Assembly: GCF_030813005.1 (NCBI RefSeq)
Contig: NZ_JAUSTU010000008.1
Location: forward strand, 115,342 to 179,341
Origin: Robertmurraya andreesenii
GTDB lineage: Bacteria; Bacillota; Bacilli; Bacillales; Cytobacillaceae
Direction: 5' to 3'
DNA: 64,000 nt
In this document: in pieces, positions 50,951 through 60,383 of the stretch
How positions within the stretch are numbered: the first letter of the stretch is position 1
Layout of the letters: the number at the start of each line of letters is the position of its first letter
The notes under the pieces: generated by a model
The model's input: the letters and a program-made list of their open reading frames with translations, nothing else
Told to the model about the DNA's origin: nothing
The model's database searches: none
Made by a program: the position numbers and the translations under genes

Positions 50951-52120
50951 CTATCCTTCTTTTGTTAATGGAGTCTCTGATATCGAAGGTCTTGTGATTG
51001 AAAATAAAGCACATAAAAAAGCAACTAAGACAAATATGCCTCCTACCAATGCATTATATGAAACCGAATGATTTCCAATTACAATCCCTCCAATAGCTGA
51101 ACCTAATGCAATGCCAATTTGCAAGGCCGATGTATTGAAACTCTGTTGAATCGCAGCCGATTCAGGAGCCGTTTGAATCAAATAACTTTGTTGAGCAGGG
51201 GAAATAGCCCAACTTAACATCCCCCAAATAATCAAGGCTACTGGGAAAACAAAGCGAAAATGGGTTGTCAACGGCAGAAGAAATAGTATTAGGGAAAATG
51301 TTGCCATGAGGATTAAAATGCTCTTCTTCACTCCCCATCGATCGGTAAACCATCCACCTACTCCCCCACCAACTACAGCAGATACTCCAAAAAGAAAATA
51401 TGCACAGCTTATCCAAAATGGATTCAGATTTAACATCGTTTGCAAAAACGGAGTAAAGTATGCATAGAGGATGTAATGCCCCGCCAACATCAGTACAGTC
51501 ACTAGATGAGCACTGACAATCTTTTGACTTTTTAAGGATGCGAGTTGTTGGCTTAAAGGAATCATATTTTCAGGGGGAAGCTCGTCTAGAAAACGATAAA
51601 CGATAACCATAGAAATTAACGATAAACACGCAATGAATAGAAAAAGAATACGCCATCCTAAAGCATTGCCAATCAACACTCCCAAAGGAACCCCTAAGAC
51701 TAAAGAACCGCTCATTCCCATATAGATGATGCCTATCGCTCTGGATTGGTACCGTTTTTCGACAACTTTGGGTGCAATAGTAAGCGACAAAACAATAATT
51801 AAGGCAGCACTCATTGCGGTAAAAATCCGAGATAACATTAACATTTCATAGTTTACACTCATAAAAACTAAGATGTTCCCGATAAAAAAGGCAAATAATG
51901 ACCAAAGATACAGCCTTTTACGAGCCACTTTGGCGGTTAGTGCGATCAAAGTAGGACCGGAAATAGCCAACATCATAGCAAAGACTGTAATAAGCTGACC
52001 AGCAGCACTAACGGAGATTTGTAAATCTTCAACAATTAATGGCAATATCCCACCAATAATTAATTCGACCATCCCAACAACAAAAGCCGTCATAGCCAAG
52101 ATGTACACTCTAAAGTTCAT
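50951..52120 (-). CDS. MFS transporter, DHA1 (AraJ-like)
   Basis: A 389-aa protein with 12 helices: YILAMTAFVVGMVELIIGGI, ALTAKVARKRLYLWSLFAFF (loop 2-3), SRAIGIIYMGMSGSLVLGVP (motif C-like), GGGVGGWFTDRWGVKKSILI. It belongs to the 12-helix drug/sugar efflux group. Substrate unknown. It is transcribed alone. Confidence 0.87.
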   Translation of the reverse strand: MNFRVYILAMTAFVVGMVELIIGGILPLIVEDLQISVSAAGQLITVFAMMLAISGPTLIALTAKVARKRLYLWSLFAFFIGNILVFMSVNYEMLMLSRIFTAMSAALIIVLSLTIAPKVVEKRYQSRAIGIIYMGMSGSLVLGVPLGVLIGNALGWRILFLFIACLSLISMVIVYRFLDELPPENMIPLSQQLASLKSQKIVSAHLVTVLMLAGHYILYAYFTPFLQTMLNLNPFWISCAYFLFGVSAVVGGGVGGWFTDRWGVKKSILILMATFSLILFLLPLTTHFRFVFPVALIIWGMLSWAISPAQQSYLIQTAPESAAIQQSFNTSALQIGIALGSAIGGIVIGNHSVSYNALVGGIFVLVAFLCALFSITRPSISETPLTKEG

Positions 52121-52305
52121 TTAAAAACCCCCGAAATGGCATGTGAATATTTGTTTCAATCACAGTTCTCATATATAACATTGTTCTACATTACTAAAAA
52201 AGGCAAGTAAGAATCCCATCAAAAAGTGAACGGCCTTCCCCGAACTGAATAAGGAAAAGGCCGGCCCACATAAATACAATGGTAAATTAAATTATGTTTT
52301 CTTGG

Positions 52306-53766
52306 TTACAACTCTTTACCATTGGATTGAATAACCTTCTTATACCAATAAAAACTATCTTTCTTCATTCGCTTCCCTGATCCTTTACCTTCATCGTCTA
52401 AATCAACATATATGAAACCATACCGTTTTGACATTTGTTGGGAAGAACAGCTAACAATGTCAATGGGTCCCCAAGCGCAATAGGCAATGACATCAGCACC
52501 GTCTTGGATTGCACGTCCCACCTGTTCGATATGATCACTTAAATAGGAAATGCGGTAATCATCATGAATCTGGCCGTCTTCCAGTTCGTCATACATTCCG
52601 AACCCATTTTCTGCGATAATAATCGGTTTTTGATAACGATCCCAATATTGGGAAAGAGTATTATATAACCCTTGCGGATCCACATTCCAGCCCCATGGGT
52701 TAGCCTCTAGATTAGGGTTTACCGAAGTTGAATCAGCTTTGTTTACATTCTTTGTTGCATCTACCATTTGTGAGAAATAATAGGAGATTGCTAGATAATC
52801 CATCGTATTTTCTCTCAAAAGCTTCAATTCTTCCTCAGTAATTTCAAGCGTAATATTGTTTCCCTTGAAGTAGTTTAGAGCATATTTGGGATACTCGCCA
52901 CGAAATTGAACATCTGTAAAGAAATATTGCATACGATTATGCTGCATCGCTAACACAACGTCATCTGGCTTGCATGAATATGGATATACTGTCATGTCAG
53001 CAACCATTGTACCAATTTCTAGGTCATAATTTAATGTTTTGGCGTACTTTTGAATTTTAGCACAAGCTACCATTTGATTGTGTACTGCTTGATATTCTGC
53101 TTCTTCAATATTTTCATATTGATCTTTACAAAAACCTAAGGACAAGAATGGTTCAATCTGTATCATGTTAATTTGGTTTATCACAATCCAATACTTCACT
53201 CGGTTCCCGAATCGATCTAACAACACCTTACCATAACGTTCAAACATATCAATGACTTCTTTATTTTTCCAGCCGCCATATTCCAAGGTGATGTTAATAG
53301 GTGTTTCATAATGCAGCATGGTAATAATCGGTTCAATTCCAAGCGACTTCATCTTATCAATCATCTTGTCATAATGCTTTAGCGCTGCTTCGTTCGGTTC
53401 CATTTCATCCCCATTAGGGAATACCCTTGACCAATCAATAGAAGTTCTAAAAGTTTTGAAGCCCATCTCAGCTAATAATTCTAAATCGCTTTCAAAAGTA
53501 TGATAGAAGTCAATCCCATGGCGTTTCGGATAGTAGTGGGTTGTATCAGTAAGATTCCTTTTGACTTCTTCCAACGTCATGCCTTGCTGCTCCAGCCTTT
53601 GAATTTCTTCATTTGACATTCCTTTTAGATATGGTTGAACATCGGATGAATTAGGTAGTTTCCCATCTTCATTATAAGCACCATCAGCCTGACTTGCAGC
53701 AATTGCGCCGCCCCACAAGAAATCTTTTGGAAAAGCTGCGTATTTATTCTGTCTCATTCGTGTCAC
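52306..53766 (-). CDS. GH1 family 6-phospho-beta-glucosidase-like enzyme with Gln at the acid/base position
   Basis: A 486-aa GH1 barrel. The nucleophile motif PIIIAENGFGMYDEL is intact, and KRYGFIYVD near the C-terminus fits phosphosugar binding. The acid/base motif, normally NEP or NEIN, reads YWIVINQINMI: Glu is Gln at about residue 198. The N-terminal GGAIAASQADGAYNEDGKLP (usually QxEGA) also differs. It overlaps the PTS IIC gene by 4 nt, so its substrate should be the phosphorylated sugar imported by that PTS. It may favour substrates with good leaving groups, as plant myrosinases with the same change do. Confidence 0.87.
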   Translation of the reverse strand: MTRMRQNKYAAFPKDFLWGGAIAASQADGAYNEDGKLPNSSDVQPYLKGMSNEEIQRLEQQGMTLEEVKRNLTDTTHYYPKRHGIDFYHTFESDLELLAEMGFKTFRTSIDWSRVFPNGDEMEPNEAALKHYDKMIDKMKSLGIEPIITMLHYETPINITLEYGGWKNKEVIDMFERYGKVLLDRFGNRVKYWIVINQINMIQIEPFLSLGFCKDQYENIEEAEYQAVHNQMVACAKIQKYAKTLNYDLEIGTMVADMTVYPYSCKPDDVVLAMQHNRMQYFFTDVQFRGEYPKYALNYFKGNNITLEITEEELKLLRENTMDYLAISYYFSQMVDATKNVNKADSTSVNPNLEANPWGWNVDPQGLYNTLSQYWDRYQKPIIIAENGFGMYDELEDGQIHDDYRISYLSDHIEQVGRAIQDGADVIAYCAWGPIDIVSCSSQQMSKRYGFIYVDLDDEGKGSGKRMKKDSFYWYKKVIQSNGKEL

Positions 53767-55016
53767 TCCTCTTCCGCTAGTTCTGCATCCTGAATAACCG
53801 CTTGTTTATCGTAAACTTTGAAAAATGGATAATATATTAACCAAGAAATAGCAAATAATACAACGAATAAAATCAATCCCCGGAAGGATTCAGTAATAAT
53901 CCAGCTTTGGATTGGTGCTGGTAAATACCAAAGTTGAAATGGTTGGTGTGGAATGGGTACGAAACCGATTTTCATGACAACCCATGTTAAAATCGGCCCT
54001 ACTAAACCATTAATCCACATAGGGATCATCAATATCGGGTTAAAGGCAATTGGCGCACCAAATACAATTGGTTCGTTAATATTAAATATGGAAGGAACAA
54101 GTGATGCTTTCCCTATCATTTTTAATCTTTGTGATTTAGCCATAAATGCCAACATGATACATAATGATAACGTAGCACCGCCACCACCGATTAGGAATAA
54201 ATTCACTGCCTCGTTCGTAAAGATACTGGTTACTTCTTTACCTGCCTCAAAGTTTGCCTGGTTTTGTGCAATAGCCGGTAAAGCAATCGCACTTATAACT
54301 GGGTATAAGACCCAGCTTGAAATACCAAAGGTATACAAGAATGCGAAACCTAGGAAGTTAATCAAGACAAATCCCCAGAAACCTTGTCCAAGATTGATTA
54401 ACGGAGAAAAGATTGAATTAACTACATTATATAAATTGATTTGTAATTCGAATGTGAAAATCCAACCAATTAGTAGTATTACGATAATTGGAATTTACGT
54501 GTTAAACCAAACAGCTACAAAGTCCGGGATGGCGGAATCTTCATCAATGAATTTCCATTTGGAGAAAAGATTCATGATAATGCCAACAAACAACCCAGCA
54601 AGCAATGCAGCAATCATACCACCGGTACCGAATGAATTCAGATCAAATACGATTTGACCTTCTGCCGTTAAGGTTGGGTATACCAATATTAGAAAAAATG
54701 CCAGCCCGGCAAGACCGGCTTGTTTGGAAACTTCCTTATGTCCTTTATTGTTCATTACTGCTTCCGGTATTAAATAGGCCAAGAATAACGAAAATAGCCC
54801 GAATGAGAATGTACTGAGCAATGAAAAGTCAGGAAAGCCCTTCCAATAATCCTTAACAATAGACAGGATTGTAGCAAACGAACCGATGAAAACCATCGGC
54901 ATTGCCGTCAAGATTGCGCTTTGGACTGATGCAACCCATGGATTTTTCGCCATCTTATTTACCTTCGGAGCAAAACTATCTGTCATCCAAGACATCAATT
55001 TGTCCATCTTTTTCAC
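53763..55016 (-). pseudogene. licC: PTS lactose/cellobiose-family IIC (LicC-like) interrupted by a nonsense codon
   Basis: The frame encodes a IIC permease: WMTDSFAPKVNKMAKNPWVA, LIPEAVMNNKGHKEVSKQAG, then AIPDFVAVWFNT-stop at 54497-54495. The same frame continues without shift as IPIIVILLIGWIFTFELQIN to INFLGFAFLYTFGISSWVLY and the C-terminal PVIFGAPIAFNPILMIPMW. Homologs have Leu (WFNTLIP) where TAA stands, so one base change (such as TTA to TAA) explains it. The permease is probably not made, unless the stop is a sequencing error or read through. The rest of the gene looks unspoiled, suggesting recent damage. Confidence 0.88.
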
Positions 55017-55019
55017 CCC

Positions 55020-55340
55020 TTATAGTCTTTTGTATAATTTGATAATCTCCCGCATTACGTTCATTTCTGCTTTAACAGTCATTAATGTATCTTGAGCATG
55101 GCCAAATAATGGCGAAAACGGGAAATCAAATCCTTCAGCCTCTTTTTGTAGCGTCTCTGTTTGAGCTTTATGAGCTGTGATGATTTCTTCATTTGCTTGA
55201 TTCATTAATTCATCCGCCTGATCAAAATCTCCATTTGAAGCTTTGTCCACCGCTTGATAAACAAAATCGCGTGCATTGCCGGCATGCAGGATTACATTCA
55301 TGGAAATCAGTGCAAGTTCTTCTTTACTTACTTGTTCCAT
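55020..55340 (-). CDS. licA: PTS lactose/cellobiose-family IIA component (LicA-like)
   Basis: A 106-aa all-helical IIA: ALISMNVILHAGNARDFVYQ, AHKAQTETLQKEAEG, and FSPLFGHAQDTLMTVKAEMN with the phosphorylated His (GHAQD). It receives phosphate from HPr and passes it to IIB. It lies directly between IIB and IIC genes of the operon. Confidence 0.9.
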   Translation of the reverse strand: MEQVSKEELALISMNVILHAGNARDFVYQAVDKASNGDFDQADELMNQANEEIITAHKAQTETLQKEAEGFDFPFSPLFGHAQDTLMTVKAEMNVMREIIKLYKRL

Positions 55341-55660
55341 TATTGTTCACCGCCTTCTAAAATTTCTGTAGCAACCTTAACTAAGCCTTGACCGTCTAAT
55401 GAGCCATACACTCTTTGTGGAATGATGCCATATTTAACGCCCGCTGCTTCACATGGGCCTTTTACATCGTCAATCATGTATTTCAAATGTGGTGCAACCA
55501 ACAGTAAATCAATGCTATTTAAATGTTCGCCAAGTTCCGACTCACATTTTGCCTTAAATTCTATATCTGCACCTAATTTTTTGACAGCCTTTCGAGCCGC
55601 TGCCGCCATAAAACCAGATGATGCTCCTGCTCCACAAACTAATAAAACTTTTTTTGTCAT
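55340..55660 (-). CDS. licB: PTS lactose/cellobiose-family IIB component (LicB-like)
   Basis: A 106-aa IIB: VLLVCGAGASSGFMAAAARK has the phospho-accepting Cys close to the N-terminus, and LLLVAPHLKYMIDDVKGPCE is typical. It is first of the operon IIB-IIA-IIC-GH1. The start is preceded by AAAGGAGG. Expression is probably driven by the LicR regulator across the intergenic region, with catabolite control through a cre-like site. Confidence 0.9.
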   Translation of the reverse strand: MTKKVLLVCGAGASSGFMAAAARKAVKKLGADIEFKAKCESELGEHLNSIDLLLVAPHLKYMIDDVKGPCEAAGVKYGIIPQRVYGSLDGQGLVKVATEILEGGEQ

Positions 55661-55700
55661 GATATTTCTCCTCCTTTTGTTTACACGTTCAGTATGTCAC

Positions 55701-55738
55701 GGTTAGGAAAGCGGTACCAACCGGAAACTTTCCTAACC
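55701..55738. promoter_or_regulatory. LicR-type inverted repeat 1
   Basis: Perfect 11-bp arms GGTTAGGAAAG and CTTTCCTAACC, separated by 16 nt, about 45 nt upstream of licB. The core TAGGAAA recurs in the second repeat at 55805-55832. Confidence 0.6.
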
Positions 55739-55748
55739 CCTGGAAAGT

Positions 55749-55762
55749 TGAGTACGCTTTCA
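55749..55762 (-). promoter_or_regulatory. cre-like catabolite response element
   Basis: TGAAAGCGTACTCA matches the CcpA consensus TGWNANCGNTNWCA at all but one position. Confidence 0.6.
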
Positions 55763-55804
55763 AGGTGTAACAAGGGTTTTTATAATTAACGCCTTATTAA
55801 ACAA

Positions 55805-55832
55805 AAAATTTTCCTATCCTTAGGAAAATTTT
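55805..55832. promoter_or_regulatory. LicR-type inverted repeat 2
   Basis: Perfect 12-bp arms AAAATTTTCCTA and TAGGAAAATTTT with a 4-nt spacer. It shares TAGGAAA with repeat 1 and lies between the divergent licB and licR genes. Confidence 0.6.
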
Positions 55833-55895
55833 AAATGACTTATTATTTTTTGCCTGTACTATACTAATCATATTAGTTGAGATAAGGCGGGGTGA

Positions 55896-57812
55896 GTGAT
55901 GATGGGAAATCAAAAATTAAGAGCTTTTCTCAATTATCTAGAGGCTCAAAATGATTGGGTTACAGCAAGTGCTCTGGCAAATCATTTTAAGGTTTCAACC
56001 AGAACGATCCGTAATTATGTAAGTGCTATCAATAAAGATAACCCCATTATATCTGCTTCTCAAAATGGATATAAATTGATGACGACCGAAAGTCAAGAAG
56101 GTGCATCCTCTTCTCAAACTCAAGACACACCTTCGAAACGAATAAATATGATTTTAAAGGAATTAATCATAAACACTGAAGGATTAGATATTTTTGATTT
56201 AAGTGAAAAGATATTTGTCAGTACATCCACGATAGAAAATGATATTGTTATTGCTAATGGTCAGGTTGCCCCATTTCATTTAAAAGTGAAACGAAGACAT
56301 GACATGCTCATCTTGGTAGGGGAAGAAACGTCAAAGCGGAAACTAATGAGTCATATCATTTCACAGGAGGCTTCACCACATTTTTTAAGCACGATTAAAG
56401 TGCAGAGACTATTTAAAGATTACAATATCACTCAATTAAAAGAAAATGTCATAAGTATTTTAGAAAAAAATAACCTACTTATTAATGAATATTCAATCAA
56501 CAGTATTATTTTACATTTAGTCATTACTATGGATCGCATTAAAAATAATAAATCAATTAAGCAAAATTTGCAGACAAAAATGTTAAAAGGTAATTCAGAA
56601 ATTACTGCTGCAAAAGACATTGCTGATACGATTGAAAATAAATATGGAATCACATTTAACGAAGCTGAAAGATATTATTTAGTACTTTTGCTTTCGAGTA
56701 AGACGACGCTTTTAAATTATCAAACATTAACACTTGACTCTTTAACAGGTTTTGTGGATAAACATTATATTGAACTCACTCAGAAACTCTTGGAAAAAGT
56801 GCATGAATCTTATTTCATTGACCTTTCTGATAACGAATTTATTGTTAAGTTTACATTGCATATTCGGAATCTAGTATTTAGAGCAAAAAATAAACAATGG
56901 TCTAGAAATCCTTTAACCTATAGATTGAAGGACACATACCCATTAATATACGAAATTTCAGTTTTTATCTCCAATGAGCTGCAAAAAATGGAAAGCATCG
57001 TAATTAAGGAAGATGAAATCGCATATATTGCTTTTCATATTGGGGCATTTTTTGAACGAAAAAAAGAGTTGGAAACAAAAATTTTATGTGCTGTTGTTTG
57101 CCCTAATTATTATGATATGCAAATAAATTTAGTTCAAAAAATTGAAGCAAAATTCAAGGATTCAATCGAAATTATTCAAGTAACCCCGGAAATAGATGAT
57201 TTACTGAATACCGATAAAATCGAATTTATCATTACGACACTTCCGGTTAAATCATTACAAATTCCGACTGTTTTCGTTCATCCCTATATAACCAAAGAGG
57301 ATTACGAACATATTCAAAATCTTCTTGTAAAACTAAGTGAACGAAAAAATATCTTAAAAGTAAAAAATTACCTTGAGATGTTTTTCAACGAAGAATTATT
57401 TATGAAAAACATTTATTTAGATAATGCCGAGGAATATATAAAATACATGTCCGAAAAACTTTATGAAAAGAAATATGTTAAAAAGGATTATTGTGGATCT
57501 GTTTTAGAACGAGAAAAAATGTCATCAACTGCTTTTAACAATAATGTAGCTGTCCCCCATTCCATGAAAATGGATGCAAATAGAACAGGAATATGCATTA
57601 TTATTAATGACAAACCTGTAAAATGGGGAGAAGAGCAGATCCAAATTATCACAATGATTGCTATTAATCAAACACAACGGCAGCTATTCAGCCAAGTGTT
57701 TGAGAGCTTTATTAACATATTATCTGAGTGGGAAAATGTAAAGGAATTGACGAAAGCCATTGATTATAAGGACTTTATGGACAAAATTGCCCATTTAATG
57801 GATAAAATATAA
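55896..57812 (+). CDS. licR: PRD-containing transcriptional activator (LicR-like)
   Basis: A multidomain regulator of about 637 aa. N-terminal helix-turn-helix domains (about 5-60, NHFKVSTRTIRNYVSAINKD; second at about 85-150) are followed by two PRDs (about 185-290, 300-400) with His phosphorylation sites (for example LILHLVITMDR). A IIB-like domain with Cys (AVVCPNYYDMQINLVQKI) and a IIA-like C-terminal domain (VAVPHSMKMDANRTGICI) follow. PTS proteins phosphorylate these to signal sugar supply. It is divergent from licB. GTG/ATG/ATG start codons lie in a row at 55896-55904; the third has the best spacing. Confidence 0.88.
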   Translation: MMMGNQKLRAFLNYLEAQNDWVTASALANHFKVSTRTIRNYVSAINKDNPIISASQNGYKLMTTESQEGASSSQTQDTPSKRINMILKELIINTEGLDIFDLSEKIFVSTSTIENDIVIANGQVAPFHLKVKRRHDMLILVGEETSKRKLMSHIISQEASPHFLSTIKVQRLFKDYNITQLKENVISILEKNNLLINEYSINSIILHLVITMDRIKNNKSIKQNLQTKMLKGNSEITAAKDIADTIENKYGITFNEAERYYLVLLLSSKTTLLNYQTLTLDSLTGFVDKHYIELTQKLLEKVHESYFIDLSDNEFIVKFTLHIRNLVFRAKNKQWSRNPLTYRLKDTYPLIYEISVFISNELQKMESIVIKEDEIAYIAFHIGAFFERKKELETKILCAVVCPNYYDMQINLVQKIEAKFKDSIEIIQVTPEIDDLLNTDKIEFIITTLPVKSLQIPTVFVHPYITKEDYEHIQNLLVKLSERKNILKVKNYLEMFFNEELFMKNIYLDNAEEYIKYMSEKLYEKKYVKKDYCGSVLEREKMSSTAFNNNVAVPHSMKMDANRTGICIIINDKPVKWGEEQIQIITMIAINQTQRQLFSQVFESFINILSEWENVKELTKAIDYKDFMDKIAHLMDKI

Positions 57813-57870
57813 GTTCACTATTCAACCGAATAGCGAGTGAAACTCTAATCAATATGATTTTTCAAAGCAC

Positions 57871-57917
57871 GAAGGAAATTGGTGAAGGTGAGCCAACTTC
57901 CTTTGTTTTGGTTTTTT
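57871..57917 (+). terminator. Terminator of licR
   Basis: GGAAATTGG and CCAACTTCC pair with one mismatch; TTTGTTTTGGTTTTTTT follows. Just downstream the plus strand reads VQKLIRILLGVIILIPFAIG, a transmembrane stretch with no start codon, possibly a gene fragment ending at about 58000. Confidence 0.7.
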
Positions 57918-58026
57918 TCTAGTTCAGAAATTAATTCGTATCTTATTGGGAGTCATAATTTTAATTCCGTTCGCTATTGGACTATTCATTCGATTCTTAA
58001 GTTAGAAGGTGAAAGCTTTAAGATTC

Positions 58027-58476
58027 TTACAATCCCTTTTCTGTTATTGATTTTATCCGTTTTAGCTTTATTGTACGAATATCATCATTCTTAATTTCCG
58101 AATTAAGTTTCGACCTTTTAATAATCAATATTTCTTTTTCAACACGAGCAACTAACATAACATTTTCCAATACTTCCCCACTTTTCATCAGAATGTTTAC
58201 AACTTGTCCATTCTCCAGTCCTTTAATATAAGGATACTGCCTTCGAATCTTACGGTCTTTCCGTTCTGCCTCTAATGGTATTAATCTTTTTTCAATAGGA
58301 ATAAGCCCCAATATCAAAATGGCAAGACAAAGAATATAGAACCACCAGCCAAGGTGCCGCCAATATTTGATTACTATGATATTGATACCAATCCATCCAA
58401 TTCTTAATAGCCAAAAAACAAATCTGTCTCTCTGTTCTCTTCTTATTTCCCTTTCTTTATCTATTCTAGATTTCAT
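58027..58476 (-). CDS. Membrane protein, unrecognised
   Basis: A basic protein (149 aa from MKSRIDKEREIRREQRDRFV) with two adjacent transmembrane helices (about 20-42, 44-62) and a C-terminal domain with a beta pattern (EVLENVMLVARVEKEILIIK). The ORF extends to 58533; neither start has a strong ribosome binding site. The C-terminal region resembles an Lsm/SH3-like fold, but that is a guess. Function unknown. Confidence 0.55.
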   Translation of the reverse strand: MKSRIDKEREIRREQRDRFVFWLLRIGWIGINIIVIKYWRHLGWWFYILCLAILILGLIPIEKRLIPLEAERKDRKIRRQYPYIKGLENGQVVNILMKSGEVLENVMLVARVEKEILIIKRSKLNSEIKNDDIRTIKLKRIKSITEKGL

Positions 58477-58533
58477 TATAGAAACACCAACCTTACTTCT
58501 TTCCGCTGTTACTAAAAATGGTCTAAGTAACAA

Positions 58534-58849
58534 GATGACTCTATTATGTGATTTTTCTCTGATTATTACTTATCTAAATTTAGAGCTTATAGAAGAGTTT
58601 TGGATACAAATTAACCCGCTGTGAACCCTTACTACACAAGGGAGTAAAAGGATATTGAATAAAGAAGAAAGTGTAAAACTCGATTTAAAAATAAACTAAA
58701 TTTATAAAGTTAATATTAAAGGGGAGCAGTTAAAATCTACTGCTCCCCTCATCTTTGACATGCTTTTTGGAATGATTAGGGTGAAACCCCATACCAATTT
58801 CTAGGTATTATAGAGTGGCATTATTAGATTACAATTTGTTGCGACCTGT
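58534..58849. other. Intergenic region with the terminator of the second sigma operon
   Basis: No ORF of note. AGGGGAGCAGT (58720-58730) and ACTGCTCCCCT (58739-58749) form an 11-bp stem; TTTAATATTAAC follows on the minus strand, which fits an end for the anti-sigma/sigma operon. Confidence 0.7.
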
Positions 58850-59863
58850 TTAATTGATTTGTTTGTTATCTTCGTTTTTAATGATAACTTGATATTCTTC
58901 CCCTTTGATCAGTTCTTGAGCTTTATCTGAATTGATTAATTCAGCTATCATATTTTCAATCTTAATTATCCGATCTTTTTCTTGAGATTCTAATGAGTTA
59001 AGGGTTGTATAAATGTAAATCGTAAAAGGTTGTTTATTGTTCGAGTATCCTACTTCTTTTACATGAAATTCACTATTTCCGATTAGTCCTTCCGAAATAG
59101 CACTAATAATTTCATTCCATTTATGTGCTTGCTTCTGCTTTGCCATATCCACTATTTCAAATTCTACTAAGTATTCGTTCCAACCATATGCTTCTGCAAC
59201 ACTGAGGATAAGTTCCTCCAAATCTGTTTTAGAGTTACTCGAACTCGGAATATTAACGATGAATTTCTTGTTATCTGGTCTGATTCCTATTCCGATTAAC
59301 TCAAGGTTTCTTTCTTGGGCCTTCCTGTATATTTCTTGAAACATTTTTGTTTGTTCAGTTGAACTGCTACTAGCGTTATCTTCTGAAATATTTCTTTCTT
59401 GTGAAAGATTTATCTTATAGCTATCATAACCCCTAAATTGGAGGATCTCTTCAATTAGTTCCTTCACATCTTTCTTAACACTGGCAAAATACTGTTTATC
59501 ACCTTGGAGTGTGATATTAATACTAGGATTTGATTTAAATTGAATTGAAATGTCTGTAGTCTGATAACCCTTTTTATCTAATTCTTCTGAAATAATATTT
59601 ATTACCTGTTTTGATTCAAAAATATCACCTAGATACGGTATTTTAATTACAATATTAGCCATAGTTGGAGATAAAAAAGCTGAACCGAATAATAATCCAA
59701 TGATTAAGACGGCTGAACAGGCTATAAGGATACTTTTCCTTGGCCGCCTTTTTTTGAGGCTATTTCTTTCAACTTCAAATCGCATAATTCCAGTTTGAAT
59801 TTTCATGTCTAATTCTGATGGAATTTTAATTTTCTTAAACTCACTCTTTATTTTATTGTTCAT
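58850..59863 (-). CDS. Membrane-anchored anti-sigma factor-like protein, second copy
   Basis: A 337-aa protein: a cytoplasmic N-terminus (1-45, KKIKIPSELDMKIQTGIMRF, matching IRIPDHLHERVKLG in the first pair), one transmembrane helix (about 46-65, ILIACSAVLIIGLLFGSAFL), and a long extracytoplasmic domain with repeated alpha/beta units. The extracytoplasmic part differs from the first anti-sigma and recalls DUF4030. It overlaps the sigma gene by 11 nt. Role: inhibitor of the adjacent ECF factor. Confidence 0.72.
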   Translation of the reverse strand: MNNKIKSEFKKIKIPSELDMKIQTGIMRFEVERNSLKKRRPRKSILIACSAVLIIGLLFGSAFLSPTMANIVIKIPYLGDIFESKQVINIISEELDKKGYQTTDISIQFKSNPSINITLQGDKQYFASVKKDVKELIEEILQFRGYDSYKINLSQERNISEDNASSSSTEQTKMFQEIYRKAQERNLELIGIGIRPDNKKFIVNIPSSSNSKTDLEELILSVAEAYGWNEYLVEFEIVDMAKQKQAHKWNEIISAISEGLIGNSEFHVKEVGYSNNKQPFTIYIYTTLNSLESQEKDRIIKIENMIAELINSDKAQELIKGEEYQVIIKNEDNKQIN

Positions 59864-60383
59864 ATAAATCTTCCCTCCTTACAGAATTACGGAGCTTTTC
59901 TAAAGCTCTATAATGGTTAGATTTAACGGTACTTGCAGGCAAATTAAGAATGTCTGCAATTTCATTAAAGGTATATCCTTGGTAATATTTTAAGAATATA
60001 ATAGTCCTCTCCTGTACATTTAAGACCTCTAATAATTCGATTAACGAAAGTGTTAATGGAATATCATCGTTTTCTATAGCAATCAATTTATCCTTATCGG
60101 TCAGTTCTACAGGGAAAATCCTCTGTTTCTTTCTTAATAAATCAATGGCACAGTTTATAGTGATTTTTATTAGCCAAGTCTTGATATATTTAATTTCCCT
60201 AACAGTATCAAATTTCTGATATGCACGATACGCAGTTTCTTGAACAACATCCATGGCATCGTCTTTATTCTTTGTATAGGTAAACGCCATTCGATATAAA
60301 TCATCCTGGTAGTCCTTAAATAGATCTGTAAAGATATCTTTGTCTGGCTTTTTTCTTTTGGGAAAAGGAAAGATTTTAATCAC
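59853..60383 (-). CDS. ECF-family RNA polymerase sigma factor, second copy
   Basis: A 176-aa ECF sigma factor: region 2 YQDDLYRMAFTYTKNKDDAM, DVVQETAYRAYQKFDTV; region 4 ERTIIFLKYYQGYTFNEIAD, LNLPASTVKSNHYRAL. It is clearly paralogous to 4298-4816 (TWLIKITI-C-IDL-RK occurs in both). The N-terminal extension is basic (FPFPKRKKPDKD). The anti-sigma gene overlaps its 3' end. The regulon is unknown. Confidence 0.88.
   Translation of the reverse strand: MIKIFPFPKRKKPDKDIFTDLFKDYQDDLYRMAFTYTKNKDDAMDVVQETAYRAYQKFDTVREIKYIKTWLIKITINCAIDLLRKKQRIFPVELTDKDKLIAIENDDIPLTLSLIELLEVLNVQERTIIFLKYYQGYTFNEIADILNLPASTVKSNHYRALEKLRNSVRREDLYEQ

Noticed and set aside
53953..54657. 234-codon plus-strand ORF opposite the PTS IIC gene
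   Set aside because: It is the antisense shadow of licC. Its composition (poly-Asn/Ile, no domain) and lack of a ribosome binding site argue against a gene.
57879..58094. 71-codon plus-strand ORF after licR
   Set aside because: It overlaps the licR terminator and the 3' end of the minus-strand gene. A different frame there has a short transmembrane-like fragment without a start codon, so neither is annotated as a gene.
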